Numbered from the stretch's first letter, positions 33,301 to 48,378 are shown. The stretch: DNA of 64,000 bases from Aulostomus chinensis (GCA_037954235.1 JBBMOA010000014.1:23021273-23085272); one strand, 5' to 3'. Made by a program: numbers and translations. Notes: a model not told the origin generated them from the sequence alone.

Positions 33301-35248
33301 CCTGTGCATGCTGACTCAGATTTGGGGTTGTGGAAAGCATGACAGGCAGAAATGTCGGTTTTTAAGAACAGTTAAGACCCGTTGTTAATAAATAAAGACT
33401 AAAACTCCTCAAGACCCGAGCGAAGTTTTGTGTTTTGCCTGCTAACTGCTTCGACAGTTAGCCGGCAGTTAGCCAGTTAGCTGTGAAGCTAGCAGCGTCT
33501 GCAGTGTCGGCGCTTCTCTTCCCCTCTCTCTCTCTCTGTCTGCACACATCATTCACACCAGGTTTTCTCAGAGGGTCTCAGTAGTGCTTGCGACCCTGAA
33601 GGGGACCGATGAAGACTGGCTGTCTGACGAGTGAATGAGCCTCATCTGGAGTCATCATGTATTTTTAGTTGCTGTGATTTCATTGTTGTATTGACGGTTG
33701 TCGTGGTATTTCAGAGCCAACGACTAAATTTCTAGTATCGTAACGTTTCTAGCAGCGAAGGCCAGCACGGCTAGCAGTTGAACATGGCAATCTGTGCAAG
33801 TCTATATTCCATGCAGGGCTATGATATTGTTACACTCCACGGTGTTGTTGTTCATGACATATTGTGTCTGCTCCAAGCAGCTCGAGACCCCGAGGAAGAT
33901 CTCTAACTACATGACTGGGATGTTCACTGTAGTTCAGCTTTCATGTACAAATGTTGCCCTCTTTTTCCACAGGCTTCTGCAACAATGTTTCATTGTCTTC
34001 TTACTATTCCCATCGAGTGTGTGCAGTATCTGCAAGAAACACACACAGTTTTCATAACCTAAGGGTGACACGAGATATCCAAGCTTCTGAGAAAAGCTGA
34101 GCAAAAACAGGGTCAGAGTCAGAGATAAAGAATAACAGCATTTGAATGTGAAGCTAATATCGTGCGTGGGAGACGAGCTGCAGTGAAACAGCGAAAGTGA
34201 GCGCTCACGTCACAGAGCAGGGAGGAAGCAGACAAGGCTAATAAAGGCAGACAGAGAGGACATGGAGAGCTGAAGGCTTTTAAACCATCTTGTGAAATTA
34301 GTGGTTGTTGGAGCCGTGGAAGGCGAGAGGAGACGGTCAGATGAATGTGAGGAAAAGTGAGCCAGGGATTAATGGATGCGTGTGAAATGAGCCTGCTCCA
34401 CTGGCAGGAAAGGGCCAAGAGTGACACTCAGGTCACACTTGGAGCTTTGCCTCCATCTCCATGTCTCCTCCCCCTTCTCTCTTCTCTCCAGCAACAGCTC
34501 CTTTCATCCCCCTCCTCCCTCCCTCCCTTGACCTCCCCTGCGGCTGCCCTGTGACGTTGAGCAGGTTAGCAGTGGGGGAAGGTGTAACGTGGGGCCTAAA
34601 CATGGGAGGATGCTCATGGGCTGACGGACGCTGTTATAAAATATTAATAGAGACTGTATTTAGCAAGCTTGCCAAACTGCATAAACATAATCTCTTTTAT
34701 CTGTGTTTTTTTGCCGGATTACAATAAAACTCTAGCTACTGTAAGGTCAAAGGAGTGTGATGTCTCAGTGATTCAGGGAACCGACGTTCTCTCTTTGGAC
34801 GGCCGTAATCACGCAGCTCAGGTTCGCCCTCACAGAAAAAGCAGAAGGAAAGTGTGACAAGTCTTGCGTCTCGGCTGGTGGATACATCAAGAGTTTCATG
34901 TCTTTCAAGCCGACTTATCATTAATTGAAATGTAGATGAGAGAGTGGATGAGTGAATAAAAAAGGGCCCTGATCGTGGTGATAATCCCATTTCTGTGGCG
35001 CCTAATCCCGTGTATGGACTGTGCTATAAATGCTAATGATGAAGCGTATTGACTGTGGCAAGGGCCTATTTTTAAACTGAAATAGTTACATAATTAAGAG
35101 CGCATCGATAAGTCAAGTGAAGGAGAAAGAACAGTGGCGTAGTCCACATAAAAACATGTTAACAACCCACTGGGGAGCTGTGTGCTTGTGCTCTCTTTTC
35201 ATCACCATAAACACACCTTTCTTTCTCGCTCGGTCCTTCTTTCATCAG

Positions 35249-35267
35249 CCCCCCCCCCCCCCCCCCC
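35249..35267. repeat. C19 homopolymer
   Basis: Longest C run in the window. Confidence 0.9.
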
Positions 35268-36048
35268 TTAGTACCCCCAGCTGATAGACAGAAATGAAAG
35301 GCTACACCGTGTCCAATATTTTTTGATTTCAGGAATTAAATCAAGAGGAACCTGCAAGATAAGGAGCTCTGTGTAGACTAAACGCACTTCCTTCTCTTTT
35401 GTCATTTCTACTCCAGGAGCAGCTACATCTGTGTTTATTCATTATGCATTTTATCATCCTAAATTATTCAAATGAGCTGCTCCCTTTGTATTCACTTTCA
35501 CTCATTTAAAAATGCAGTGAACTGACATTGTTATTCCAGTTAAAACTGCGACCACAAAATAATTATGTAGGCCTGCTAGTGGGGAAAAGGTAACAAATTG
35601 CACGCAGCTGTTGGTTAGCGCTGCGGTCTCACTGCCGACTATTGATCACCGTTGCTCAGCTGTGAGTAAGGGTATGGCGAGGTTTCTAGGGTGCCATGTT
35701 TTATGCACGCAGTAAAAATGGATTTGAGTAGCTATGAGCCTAATGATGCAGTGTTTGCAATGATATCCATTTAGCTAATATGCTGCATGGGCTTAAGCAT
35801 ATTCACCCAGCAGAAGAATTTCAACTAGGAGTGTATAAATCTTAGCGTGCATGTCCTCATCTGTGCACACACAGCTCCGCTACAGCAGCAGTGGTCTTAA
35901 AACCACAGCAGACGCAGCCAGTAAATACAATTTGTAATTGAAAGCCAGATTAGCTTACAGACACCATTCGTTTGACACTGGACGGACAGATTTATTATCT
36001 TGAAACCATTTCTACACACATGGTTGAAGAAACACATTGATTTTTTTT

Positions 36049-36061
36049 GGGGGGGGGGGGG
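36049..36061. repeat. G13 homopolymer
   Basis: T8 followed by G13, like the T6-G12 tract at 11455. Confidence 0.9.
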
Positions 36062-38654
36062 ATACTTGTTCGCATTCCTGTTAGGAACACAAGATGGATC
36101 CCCTTCCCTCCTCCGTGCTGCACCAGGGGGCTGAGACCAACCTTAACTCACCTCAGCTAAGCTAACTAGCATCCCTCAGTTTTCCAAAATCTGCACTCCT
36201 GTGTACTGTGCACCACATAGATCAGGAACAGGATCTCGGTGTGTCCAGCAATAATCATCCTCACCCTCTCTTACGACGTCAGCTGTTCGCCCTTCTAGTC
36301 GTCAACAAGTATTTTATGTTTAAGGTACTGCGTCAAGTCACTGCGCCCTTTCGGAACTTAGCTGCAGCCCAGTTTTTAACTCTACAATTTCATTACCTCG
36401 CTATTTCAAATTATTATTTCAAAGTGAATGCTATATAAAACCATGCTTCTATTAACGTGGCTCATCCACTACCATTCATTGTGCAAACCAAACTAGGGGT
36501 CAGCTCGTCCCAGCTCCCTCCTCCAGGGGAGAGACAGGGATCTATTTTCTTGTCTGGCTCTGGAGGGAGGATGGATAATACGTGCATTTTCCAAAAAAGT
36601 TTGTGAGTTCCTCTAATGAACCGGCCGAAGACTTCTGAGATCAGACAGGCAGTTGCTACAGCTCCACAGTGATGGAGCTGGGGCAGAGTGGTAGTGTGCT
36701 GCTGCTGGAGTCATCAAGCTGCAACCACAGCCAACACACAGTGTTTAGATCTAATGAGCCTCTGACTTTGAGGCACATCAATGAGCGCCTCATCCATAAT
36801 AAAGAGCTTCAGTCCCGCGGGCTACAGCTAAATGAACTGGGACCAAATGCAGGCAAACAGTTTAGCCTGCTCCCTCAGCTCTCTGAGCTTCAGCTGCGAT
36901 AATTACCATCACAGAAAAAACACAGAGGTCTGATTTCACTGCGGGGAGCGTTAGATGCACACACACCGACAGCATGTACACATCTGAAGCAGCTTAGGTG
37001 GAGAGCTGACGTCTCCTATCATGACCCGCCTCTGGGTCCGACCTGCTTAAGCAGAACCTCTTCAGTTCTCGTGACACCTGTCTCCTTATCAGACCTTTTT
37101 TACAGAAGACTTGAGGCTCAGCAGTACATGAACAGAACAATTTAAAAACTGTAACAGTCATTACCTCCGTGTCTGCGCCTTTTTACGGCGAAAAAAGGCA
37201 TATTTTTTGCATAGTGTTTGTCAGAAGCTGCCTTGGCGGAGGTATGTGCTCTCCCAGTGCCCTCTACTTGTACACACAATGCCCTGATCCCAAAAATAAA
37301 TTCAGCATTTTGTTGCGCACTCTCTCCAAATCCCCTGAGAACAGATCAATGGATCAACTCTGCAATTCTAATACCCGGAACAAAGCATACAGGAGGATTA
37401 GCAATGTTTATCATCATTATCCTAGTAGTCCCGCTCCAAATGAAATGAGTTATAGGAATTTGTTCCTGAGAGCTGAGTGTGGCCCCCCCCACACCAACAC
37501 ACACACACACACATCAGAATCGGCTGTGATGGATGGCATGCACACAGGTCAGCTCGACTGTGATTGATCAGCCTCCGAGGCCGATGATCTGGGTCTCAGC
37601 CAACGTGACACAGATGAGGAGAGATGTATGTGGAAGAGCCGGAGAGGTCCGTGACGAAGCATTCATCATACAACTGTCATGTCTTGTCTTTTTCCTCCTC
37701 TTTTCCTTGCTTCTGTTCATGTTTATTAATAATGGCCATGGTGCCATTGTGGCGTTTTATCAGGAGACAGTCCAGACTGAATAAAGGTCAAACGAGAAAG
37801 AATCTAATAAGAGCATGACAATAAAAAGCTCCTCAGTTTATCCCGTTCTCAAACTACCGACGCAGCGAGTGGTCACACAGACACTACATCACGATAACTT
37901 ACATCCAGTGCACGCTGGCCTTTTCAGGAGACATTTGACAGTGTCCATGCCCGGCCAGTGCAGGCTGTGTTGCTCCAGGGCTGCACCGCTGCTGAGCACC
38001 AAATGGTGCTCTGCCAAAGTCACGAAGTTGCAGAAAGAGGCACAAGCTGCTTCCATAAATGTGAGAGTAGCCAAAAGAAGCCGCTGATCCGATCAGCCAG
38101 GGAACACAGTGGCCTCTGTGGACAAGTGAACGAGCTTGAGAACAACAGCCTTGTATGGAAGTACTTGACATTTTACAAGGTTGTATGAACAGTACTCCTT
38201 CATCATTACTTAGATTATTCTTCTTGTCCTTTGAGTTGCTCAATCATTAGGACCCTCGTACACGCTTGGGGACATTTTTGCCACGTGGGTTTCTGTTTTC
38301 TTTTTGATTTTGGACGAGTTCATGCACATGGCATAACATTTAGCCGGGTCTTTGGGCTGATTTGGGAATTTCAACCTTAGTTCCCATAAAATGTCTCCTA
38401 TAAACTGTGCAGTTAAGATACTCCGGAGTGTCAGCACACGTCCCCATCGACCATAAAAGCAATATTTTTGAGTTCAAAATAATGCTTTTATCCTGGACTC
38501 AAGAACATCAAAATGAGAGTTTTGCCATTTCTACCAGATCGGGAGATTTTCTCATCTTGGCATGCGGGTCAGCGACATGCAATTTGTTCATTTTGCCATA
38601 AAATTAAAAAACAAACAAACAAAGTCAGGTCTGTGTGAGCTGTGCTGTGTATGA

Positions 38655-38656
<2 letters not shown>

Positions 38657-38707
<51 letters not shown>
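38657..38707. repeat. (GT)25 microsatellite
   Basis: Perfect GT array. Confidence 0.98.
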
Positions 38708-38709
<2 letters not shown>

Positions 38710-39063
38710 TGCACTAGCTACATAGGGAGGACTTTCACGTTTTTTTAACAAGTGAGGACATTTCGGCTGGTTGTCACAAACTGGGCTGTTTGAGGGCCAA
38801 CACTCGGTCTCAATTTTTGGTGTTAAGCTGTGACGCCTCCAGTGAGGGGCAGCACTGTCCATCACTCCATTACAACGTTAAAGCAGGTCCTCATAATGTT
38901 ACAAGTACAAAGACGGGGTGTGTTGTTAATTTATTTTTTTTAATTTAAATTTTTTTTTTTTTCCAGCTCTCTGATCCATTTTCTCGTTTATCTGGAAGAT
39001 CAAACGCACCCCTAGTGGACACTGGAGAACTAGCATGCATTTTTTATTATATAGGTTTGCAGG

Positions 39064-39090
39064 CTGTGTGTGTGTGTGTGCGTGTGTGTG
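39064..39090. repeat. (TG)n microsatellite
   Basis: TG array with one CG interruption. Confidence 0.93.
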
Positions 39091-42000
39091 TTAGGGTTAC
39101 GGTAACGGTAAAGTGTGGCATTTAAAAGCTGGACTGAAGTTGATTAAAAGGAAAAAGGGGAACCTGTTACAAGTAGATGATGATCTCGTGATGCTGACAT
39201 AATGACCCCAAAGGATCTTTTGTTTTTTTTCCGAGTGCTCATAACATTTCACAAAAGTTGACTTTTGTTTTAATCCAAAAGCAACCTTTGTGGTTACGTA
39301 CCTGAGTCAATGCTTCTACCAGTAGTTGTTGCATTCACCTTTTCCAGGTTGGATTCGTAACGTCCTCAGGTGCACAAGGGAATTATTTTTATTCATGCAC
39401 ATCACTTGGAAGAGAGAAGGACACTTCAAAACAAGATCTCTTCTTTGTCCCTACTTTTCTCCAAGGTGCCAATTTAAGATATCATATTCTTTAGTTCAGC
39501 GTCTGAGAAATGGTCTTCCTCCTGTCTCAGTATGATCGGAATAGAAGATGCTCTTGTTTCCTCTCCCTGCCCTGACCTTCATATCTCTGAAAGAATCAGT
39601 TTTCCAATGAAAGTCTCCTGGATTATACATGAACCCGCGTATTCTGTCAGCTGTCTGTCAGACACAGAACTTGATTTACATTTAAATTCATTAATTTGTC
39701 ATGAACGCACGGCATTAACTGTCTAAATAAGAGGAATATTTACAGTGGTGCTGCACCCAGGGTCAGGGGGTCGCCAAAACTGACAGCTCTCATTTTATGA
39801 CGTGAATGTTGTCATAAAAATTTAATTGCAATCCAACAAATGGCCGCATTAGGGCCGAGCCGCTGACAGCTGACAGGTCTTTCACTTCAAGGCTGCTGGT
39901 GCCGTTTCTGCCAGATGATGCGTCTAATAAGTGATCCATACATTTGCCCATTAGTCCATACTTTTGATGAATTGTCCCAGGAGGAATACAAGGGCACCGT
40001 AAAGGCTGAACGGAGGTGCATGACATGATGATGTGAAGGCTACAGATGTTCCATTTACATTTATTAATCAGGCAGATGCTTCATACATCCAGTGTGACAT
40101 TCAAGTGGGATACAAATGGAGCCTCGACATTCCTGCAAGGAGACAGAGCGACGTTGAGCCCCAAATTCCATGCTAGCAGTGTTCGCTTTGAGTCCAGGCT
40201 GCAGCTCATGCTTGTAGTCGCACACATGTGAAATGCGTTCTTGACCGTGAGTTATTGATGCCACATGTTGTTTCCTGGTCCTTCAGTCTCTCTCAAGAGC
40301 AGTAGGGAAATGTCCAACAAAAACAAGACCCGGCACGGAGGACACATTGAGAAAAACAACCTGCCGTCGCTGCAGTGTGTGACCCTCCTAGCAGGGGTTT
40401 CCACAAGAGTTGTAATATAAAAAGGTCCATTTGTCTTACTGTCCTGCAACAGACACACATCTGCAGGGAAACTCCGTGTATGTCCTGGTTAAATTCTTTT
40501 TCAGAGCACATCTGGTTTGGACGGACTCATCAGTTTTTCTTATACATTTCTACCAAAAGGTTTTATGGTGGCTTTTGCCTGCCTGGGTTTCCTCCAACGC
40601 CCTAAAAACTCACAGTTCAACTGAAGATTCTCAAACCAACCGTAGGCGTGTCTCATTTATGTCTTCACAAATATTATCACGGGTTTCTGAATTGTGGCCC
40701 CTAAACTTACACTGACACCCTTCATACCAAAGGCAGGGACCTGAATCATGTAAACTTTTTGTCCTGTTTGTCTTATTAATGCTGAAAATGCTGCTGCTGG
40801 AGGGGGAAAACTAAGAAGCTGAAGAGTACAGCAAAAGAAATCCTGCTGCTGTTATTCCTACTCTGGACAAAATAATTTGTCTAAGATTGATGGGTTTTTT
40901 TTGCTCCTTATTTTCCCTGAGGGGGGGTTTAGGATAAATTCAGAAATCCCCAAATGAGAATATTTATTCCTGATGAGACAAAGACGAGACAAACGAGCAG
41001 CAACACTTCCCCTGGCAGTCCCGCTGTTTACTGTTGACTCGAGCACAGCCAAACCAGCGCTCTGTCACTGCCGCTGCTCAACACCAGACCTTTTCAAGGG
41101 GAGCTGCTGTTGAGCAGCATTTACACCATGTAAATGCCAGGGAGGTTAGTGCAGCATTTTTCATCAGCAGATCGAGCGATCGAACAGGACACAGCAGCTC
41201 CTTCTGCTGTGCTGATGAAAACCGGCGGAACATCTTCAGTCCTCTCCAGTCATACGGCACGAGCGGCTCGGACTCAAACCAGCGGCTGCCAAACATTTGT
41301 AGGTCCCGTTCGCCCTCAAACATGCAACCACCTGGTCTTTACCCCCTCAACTCCACCGATGGCGCAAGGCTAGCTAGGCTGACACTGCTAACATTAATGC
41401 TAGCACTGTCAGCCATGGGGCAGATGGAACTCTGTCCCCCGGTTTGGGAACCATGGCTGTAAAGAAAAGCCCTTATCTTTAGGGTTTTATTTCCTCAGAA
41501 TTGTGGGAGTTGTAGTATCCTTACCTCTAGTAATATACACCGAGCTGTGGTCGAGCTGCGCATCAAATTTGGCTTGTCTTAAGTTTTGATCTGGCCCGCT
41601 TTATATAAAAATAAAACTATCACTAATGGCGACTATCACAACAATGTCAAACATGTACTGCACACTGGAAATCTCTGTATTTGTATTTTTTCTTTTTTGG
41701 GGGGGTAAAAACACTCTCTAAATATGTCGGACGCCTCATTATTGATCATGTTTTTAATTCGATCAGGGAGCCGAGTGGCACTCACGGGATGTCAATGTGC
41801 CTCAAGTGAAGTAAGAAAAGATTCAAGAAACGGAGGGAAAGACAACCGCAAACAAAAGGCATTTCTGCTGATTCTGGCCCAGCATGAGCTTTCTGCTTCC
41901 AGGGGGAAGTTTGGGCACCACGGCTTTAGCTGACCCGCTTCACCGAACTACTGTTGGTGGTCCTGGATAACCACATCCTGACGCTGGCAGCTCCCAGGAG

Positions 42001-43617
42001 AAGAGGCAGCTGCCTATATTTGGTCTTTGTTTAACCCGTAACCCACGTGGTCCACCCAGTCTGATTGGAGATTGCAGAGGGGTTATAATTCTAAGATGCT
42101 AAGATTGTGCTGTGAGTGGTAGATAGATCCAGCGTATCTCCACATATTATGCCCCGCGTTGTGTGTTAATCCTGGCAAGCAATCAAGACTTCATTGTTTC
42201 TTTCTTCACCTCGTCTTTCATTCCCGCCCACCTGAGCTCGCCGCTGCAGCGACGTAACACCAGAAAGCTTTGACTCTCTCACTGAGCACATTGAGACGTT
42301 CTGAGGTGAAATTGCTCCATCAGTAGATCTGGAAATGTCAACCCTGTTAGGGTTACTGCTATTTTACCCCCAACAGCGCTTGCAGTTTAATGTACCTTTG
42401 GATTTTCACAGGTTTGATTACTGGGAGAATCTGTGTGAGTCATCCATGAATCAGTGTTGAAGCTTCTCTTCTTCGCCTTGGTCGTCGTACGCTGCATGAC
42501 GTCCGCATGTATTACCAACCCAACGCAGAAACTCTCAGTACTCCCGTTACTTCTGCATCAGTGGATATAAATGAAATGCTCATGAAAGCAGTGTAACATA
42601 CAAATGAACAATGGAACGTGAGTAGCATTTAGAATCCATGCATCAACAAATGGTTGTTATTGCACAGCTCCACAGCGTCTTTATGCGATACTGGATGCAT
42701 GATAAAAAACACAAGAGTTCAAATTTCTGAATATTGCAAGATCGTCCTACACTTGGGGGAGGTGGGAAAGCATCAGTAGAATAGAAATGGGAGTAAATAC
42801 AGTGGAAACATTCAGAGAATCATGATGAGAAGTTTTAAATCCATCTGCAGTTCTACACCAGTTTCATGGTACACTGCAGTTTGAAAACATCACAGTGGGA
42901 TTTGCAGTCCTACCTTCGCCGCCAGTATCAGCTGCTTCCCAGAGAGAGGGTGCCCTGGCTGCTCGCTCAGCTCCCCCTGTAGCCAACATGAGCTTAGCTA
43001 TCAAGGCAGATAACATCATGCAAAGAAACAAACAACGATGACGGAACATTATGCTTCAGCAGCACCGTGATTAGCATAGCGAAGCAAACGCTAGTCAGCA
43101 GATGCTCCTATGAAGGCTAGCCAGCCGCTGTACTAACCAGGGCCCATGCTAGTGTTAGAAGTGAGGGGGCTAGTGGGGCTAGGGTGCTTAGTGTTACTGC
43201 CTGGCAAGAGACTAACAAGTAAGCTACTGTTGACTGTATGTTGGCCGGAACAGCAGCTTTGGACAAATGACGTGTCCAGTCTGCCAGTGGAAGAAGTTCT
43301 TATTTACCCAGGCAACGGTGCCACTGCGTCTCAGCTGCTGTATTTACCTCCGTTGTTCATCCAGAAGTTTCCACCAGCAGCGTGTTAGACACGCCGCGTT
43401 ATAAACATGGTCAATGTTTGAGCGTTCTGTGTCTCTACCATGTTAACGTAGCATTCGCGGCTGCTTTCACTCATTTCTGTCCATTTTTTGCCATAACGAG
43501 TCTAACCATGGTGTTTTATTTTGAAAATTGGCCAGATGCCTTTTGTGTGGGGGCTCTCTGACGGTTGAGAGCTGCTCTGTGCAAATTGACTCGCCATCCA
43601 TCAAAATTCAACTTACC

Positions 43618-43661
43618 GTGTGTGTGTGTGCGTGTGTTTGTGTGTGCGTGTGTGTGTGTGG
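43618..43661. repeat. interrupted (GT)n tract
   Basis: GT array with CG and TT interruptions. Confidence 0.93.
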
Positions 43662-44514
43662 TGCATGAACATTGAAACAATCTTTATCAGTGTCCAGCTG
43701 ATTTTACAAGACAATTATTAATTAAATAATTCATCAGGCAAATCATTCACATTTATAGAAGAGTTGAATATAGACATACATCGTTTACTCATGTTCCAAA
43801 TTAGTTTTATGTTGTTTCCAAATAAAAACAAATATTTTGTTCAATAGCAAAAAAAAGTGTACTTTTTATTTCCCTGAAACAAAAAAAGCCTGATTGTAGC
43901 CAGAGGTAATTAATAATATTGTGTATCTGTTTTATTTTTTTCACCTTACTTTGAAAAGTCGCACCTGCACATCCCAGTTCAGCAGCGGCATGAAGGTGTC
44001 ACTCATCTCCAGGCCAACCGCCTCATTTTAACATTTTAATTGGCATTGATTTTCTTTTGTAGAATATCTGAGGATTTGGTTAAAATTGTGATCCATTAGG
44101 ATGAAAACCTGAGTAGCAACTCTCGTGTTAAGTAAGTGATGAGTCCTGGAGAGGGAAGGCTGTAGAACCAAGGGTGCTTCAAATGATAGCAGTGCTTTAC
44201 TAAAGCAGGCTTGTATGACGTGGTCATCCATCGTGGGGGTTTGACCTTCAGCGGGTCAGCATCCGAGCCTCCAGCGATGCAAACACATGGCGTTATGAGC
44301 CAAACGAAGCCAAACTTAAATCCGTTTACAATTCAGCTGCCATTTCTACATTTTCTACTATTCTTACATTTTGGAACAATTGAAGCCTTTTAGCGATTTT
44401 TATCCTGCTTTTGACTTCTGGAAAACTTCTTGTGACCCTCTTTTCTGTGACCGGTTTGAGCACATATAATTGTGCAGATTTCCTTTCAAGGCAAAAATAT
44501 ACCCTAACCAGATT

Positions 44515-44517
<3 letters not shown>

Positions 44518-44587
<70 letters not shown>
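44518..44587. repeat. (AC)34 microsatellite
   Basis: Perfect AC array, one of the longest in the window. Confidence 0.98.
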
Positions 44588-44588
<1 letters not shown>

Positions 44589-45101
44589 TATACACACACC
44601 CGCACATTCATGTGATTCAAACACAGATATATTTGCGTGTGCGGCCCAGATGCTACATGGTATGACCCAGTGCACTACTCTTCTCTCTTCTGCTACGGTA
44701 AACCTCCTCTGCTAGGATGATCTAGAACATTCAGGGCACAACTGCTTAAAAAACCCTGCCCCCCCCCCAAGGCTGAGAGATCCAGGTCAGGTCTGCAGAC
44801 AGAACAAGAAGCCCTCAATCTGAAATCAACCAGTCAAGATCCTTTGTTGCTAATCACACACATCCTCATATCATACAGCTCGTGAGGCCCCGTGCGTGCT
44901 CACACGCATGTATCATGTACTGTACATGTGCACATTGAATCTTCTCTCTGGTCGACTGCACCAGTGACTTGCTATCATGTCATTATCTTGACATTTATGC
45001 TCAAGTACAAAAGGTGTCTCTGCTGAAATGGAATAAGTAACATTTAAGCACATTGCTGTGATAATTCTGTAGACGAGCGAGTGAAACTGCCTTCATAAAT
45101 G

Positions 45102-45114
45102 CCCCCCCCCCCCC
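45102..45114. repeat. C13 homopolymer
   Basis: Thirteen C. Confidence 0.9.
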
Positions 45115-46399
45115 GTCCTTTGATTCACTTGATTAACCCTGAGTGGAGGACGCTGTGTCTTTACGGGGGGGGGTTCAAATAAATATAGACTTTCACAAAG
45201 AGAAACACACAATTACAGTCAGGTCTCTGCGGCCATGTAGGCCTAAAATAGCATTAACTAGGCAGCGGTGGGAGATTTATGGGGCCCAGAGCCATCACCT
45301 TCCTCCCGGCTGGGAGCACAGAGCGAGGCTCAGTCGAAGGGCCTGTCACGGGGCTGCTCAGGGCTCAGCTGGACAACACTGGCTCATTAGCGTGCAGACA
45401 ATTATTATCATATATATTTAGTATCTTCATATCAGCCCTCAGAGGAGTGGCATGTCCCCAACGCTGACATAGGAAGTGTGTGCTACTTTACCGCCTTTTT
45501 AAAATAAAGTTTCTGCTGCTGCTTTGAAGCCACAATATGAATAATTCTATTTCTATTCATGCGTCTGGGTTTTATCTCGGTGAGACATATAAACCATGTT
45601 GGCTTGTGTCCCTAAGTGAGTGTGTTTTTATCTGCCTGTTGTTCTTTCTTTTCCTGAGATCCCCTCTTGTCCCCAGTGGACTCTAATCTCTCTCATCAGT
45701 GTTCTCGCTCTCTTTTGTCCTCCCAGCCATGGCCGTCCTCCTGCAAGTCTGCTGCTAGCAGTAGGTATTTGGGGGCTGGCTCTCATCTTCAAATGTCATC
45801 CTCTCATGTTGTCACGTGGCATTTGGAGCGAGTCCTTCGGGGCTGGCCTGTTTGAAGTATTGATTGAAGTGTCCTCGTCCCCTGAGTGCCGTTACGTAAC
45901 AGAGATGCAAAAATCCACAAAGTCACTTGGAGGGAGGGATGGAGGGAGTGTGTGGAGAGATAGTGGGATGCCAGGAGGGAAGGAGAACATGTGAGGGGAC
46001 ATAAAAGAGACGGGTGGAGGGGGATTGAGAGGATAGGTGCTGAAAAAGCCTGGGCTGTGGACGGAGGGGAGGTGGTCGGTGAATGCATGGCTCATCCATC
46101 AGAGAGCAGTGGACACCTGGGAACAAGTGTCATAGATCAAGCAGGCTGGAAATAGGTTGGTGAAGGCAGCGATCTTAACTCCATCATTACTGTGGCGTCT
46201 CATCATGACACCGCAGAGGGACAACACTTGGCCCAGCAGAAGGATTTGAGGAAAAAGAAAGTGGATTAATGCTCTCCGAGGGATACAGAGCTTTTTATTT
46301 GCAAAAGAATCGATAATTTGACAGATGAGAGTAAAGTGTTTTTTAAAAAAAAAGTGTTTGGCGACAGCTGTACACACCAGGATTTATTCCCTGTCAAGG

Positions 46400-46665
46400 A
46401 GTTAATGATCGCTGGGGCGTGTCTGTTTGTTAGCAGGATATCTCAAAAACGAATGGATGGATTTGAGGAGAGTCGCTGAGAAGATCGGTACTATTTCAAG
46501 GAAGGAGTGAGTGTGTTTGGAGGCTATCTGAGCCAAACTGTAGATCCCTGATATTGAAGAGCGTTGTCGGTCAATAGCAGGACACGGCTGTAGGAGGCAC
46601 GGCGGCTCAGCCTCAGTTGCTGATATCTCCCAAACATTTCAGCATATTTGTTGCGGTCGTGTGTT
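46400..46665. repeat. possible decayed teleost interspersed repeat
   Basis: The phrase gttagcaggatatctcaaaa followed by acgaatggatggatttgag resembles a widespread fish repeat in which a similar sentence precedes a non-coding body. No termini could be set, and the assignment rests on this one phrase. Confidence 0.3.
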
Positions 46666-47342
46666 TTCCCTAGAAGGGTGAGTAGCTGGTGCCTGGACCT
46701 CTGAGCTGGAGGACCTGTTGTTTGTGATTATCTGCAGTCTCCACTGCAAAATTAGTAACATGAGCTGGACACTGACAGTGTGACACCTGAACCATCCTCT
46801 GCTAGCATGGCGGTGGCTGGTGCAGGAGCTGCTACACGTGCATCATAGAGTGACACATCTCCGCTTTAGCAGCAGATCGGTTTTTGTCTTATCACGCCAT
46901 GACGCAGCTCTCAAAACGACAGAATCGCCACAGATGGTTTTGCTTGCCACGTAGCACAAATGAATCAAGAGTGGCCACTCAAAAGTCCCCCCACACGCCG
47001 ATGAGGCGCATGATCCTTGCTGCTGTATATGTGAATATTGTCTTCAACTAAAAACAAAGGAGAGCAATGTTTTTGCCACCCAGTGACCTCTCAGCGTCAT
47101 TCACATGGCATCCTCGCACGTTCGGCTGGACACTGAGAGGTGGTGATGATGGACTGCGTGCCTTGCAGTCCCCTGGCGACAGTGATGGATCACTCGTTCC
47201 CTCATCAGGGATGTTACGGAAGACAACTTTGGCCAACAAACACTGAAGAGTAAGTGTGCACACATGTAGACACACATGCAGAAAATGGACTCTTCATTAT
47301 GTTGTGGATCATATTTGAAGAACTCCGGTGACAATGGGAAAT

Positions 47343-47345
<3 letters not shown>

Positions 47346-47378
<33 letters not shown>
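47346..47378. repeat. (AC)16 microsatellite
   Basis: Perfect AC array; a GT array lies at 47569. Confidence 0.97.
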
Positions 47379-47382
<4 letters not shown>

Positions 47383-47568
47383 TGCAAGATGGTCCTTGTT
47401 GCACAAGGTCTTTGTTTGACACGCAGGACTCCCCGCCATGATGTATGAGTGCTCTTCAAAGGTGCCAGGGATGAACGTTGCTGCTGGACAGGCTCAATAT
47501 GTGACCTTTGAACCCAGTCAGACCCTTGAACTGCTTTGTATCCTCCTTGTGCTCCAGGTTGGGCGCAC

Positions 47569-47591
47569 GTGTGTGTGTGTGTGTGTGTGTG
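47569..47591. repeat. (GT)11 microsatellite
   Basis: Perfect GT array. Confidence 0.95.
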
Positions 47592-48357
47592 AATATTTTG
47601 AAAATCCTTTATCTTCCTGTTTTCCTAATTTAGAGATGTCGTTGATTAACCAAATTTAGCAAACTTCCTTGAGCTGATGGCCCTGATGGTCTTTTCCCTT
47701 TCACTACAACTGTGCTCATGTACTCGTCCCCATGTGACCTGTTGTATGGTTCTTCCATACTCCTTCACCGGCGTCTCGCTGGCCTTCTGTTCCCCTCTGA
47801 ACAAATACATTTGTGAGGTGAAGTAGACGTCTGCAGGTATTCTGATCCGAGCAGGCTCCTCCAGGAGCTCTGGCAGGAAGCCATCAATGAGAGTTTGTTA
47901 AAGGGCCTTGTAAAAGCCTCTCCACATGCAGTAAAATCAATTCTGCCTCTTTTATGAATGTGCGACATTTCTCTGGAAGAAAACAAAAAAGAACCCTTTA
48001 GAAGTTCTTAATCATTGTCCAATCTCGTCTGCGCTTTGAAGAAAACCAGGGACGAGGATGAGATGTCACTGGTGATCCATAACACGCTGCACCTCTACCA
48101 GCCTCGACTCGATCCGTATTTGACACAAACGATTCCAGAAAGTCTTCTTGACGAAGTGTCTTCCAATTAACGTAATGTTCTCCAGGACTGAGCTTCTCTC
48201 TTTGAAGCCTCATCATTATCGTCTCTGTATGGTTGTGTCTTTAAGCCTCCTGCTGATGATGATCTCAGACAGGCTCGCCAGAGCTCCCATCCATCACCCA
48301 ACACTTATATAACATCCCCACCTCCCATATGTATATATGCAACTACGCCTTTATGAT

Positions 48358-48378
48358 GGGGGGGGGGGGGGGCGGGGG
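48358..48378. repeat. G15-C-G6 tract
   Basis: Fifteen G, one C, six G; potential G-quadruplex. Confidence 0.88.

Larger units (their letters stand above)
27302..38656. other. gene-free stretch
   Basis: Simple repeats at 29.9-30.3 kb, C19 and G13 tracts, and no recognised gene. The 165-codon frame at 28233-28730 has neither splice context nor a known motif. A signal-peptide-like frame at 27776 ends at a GTGAGT donor. Confidence 0.5.
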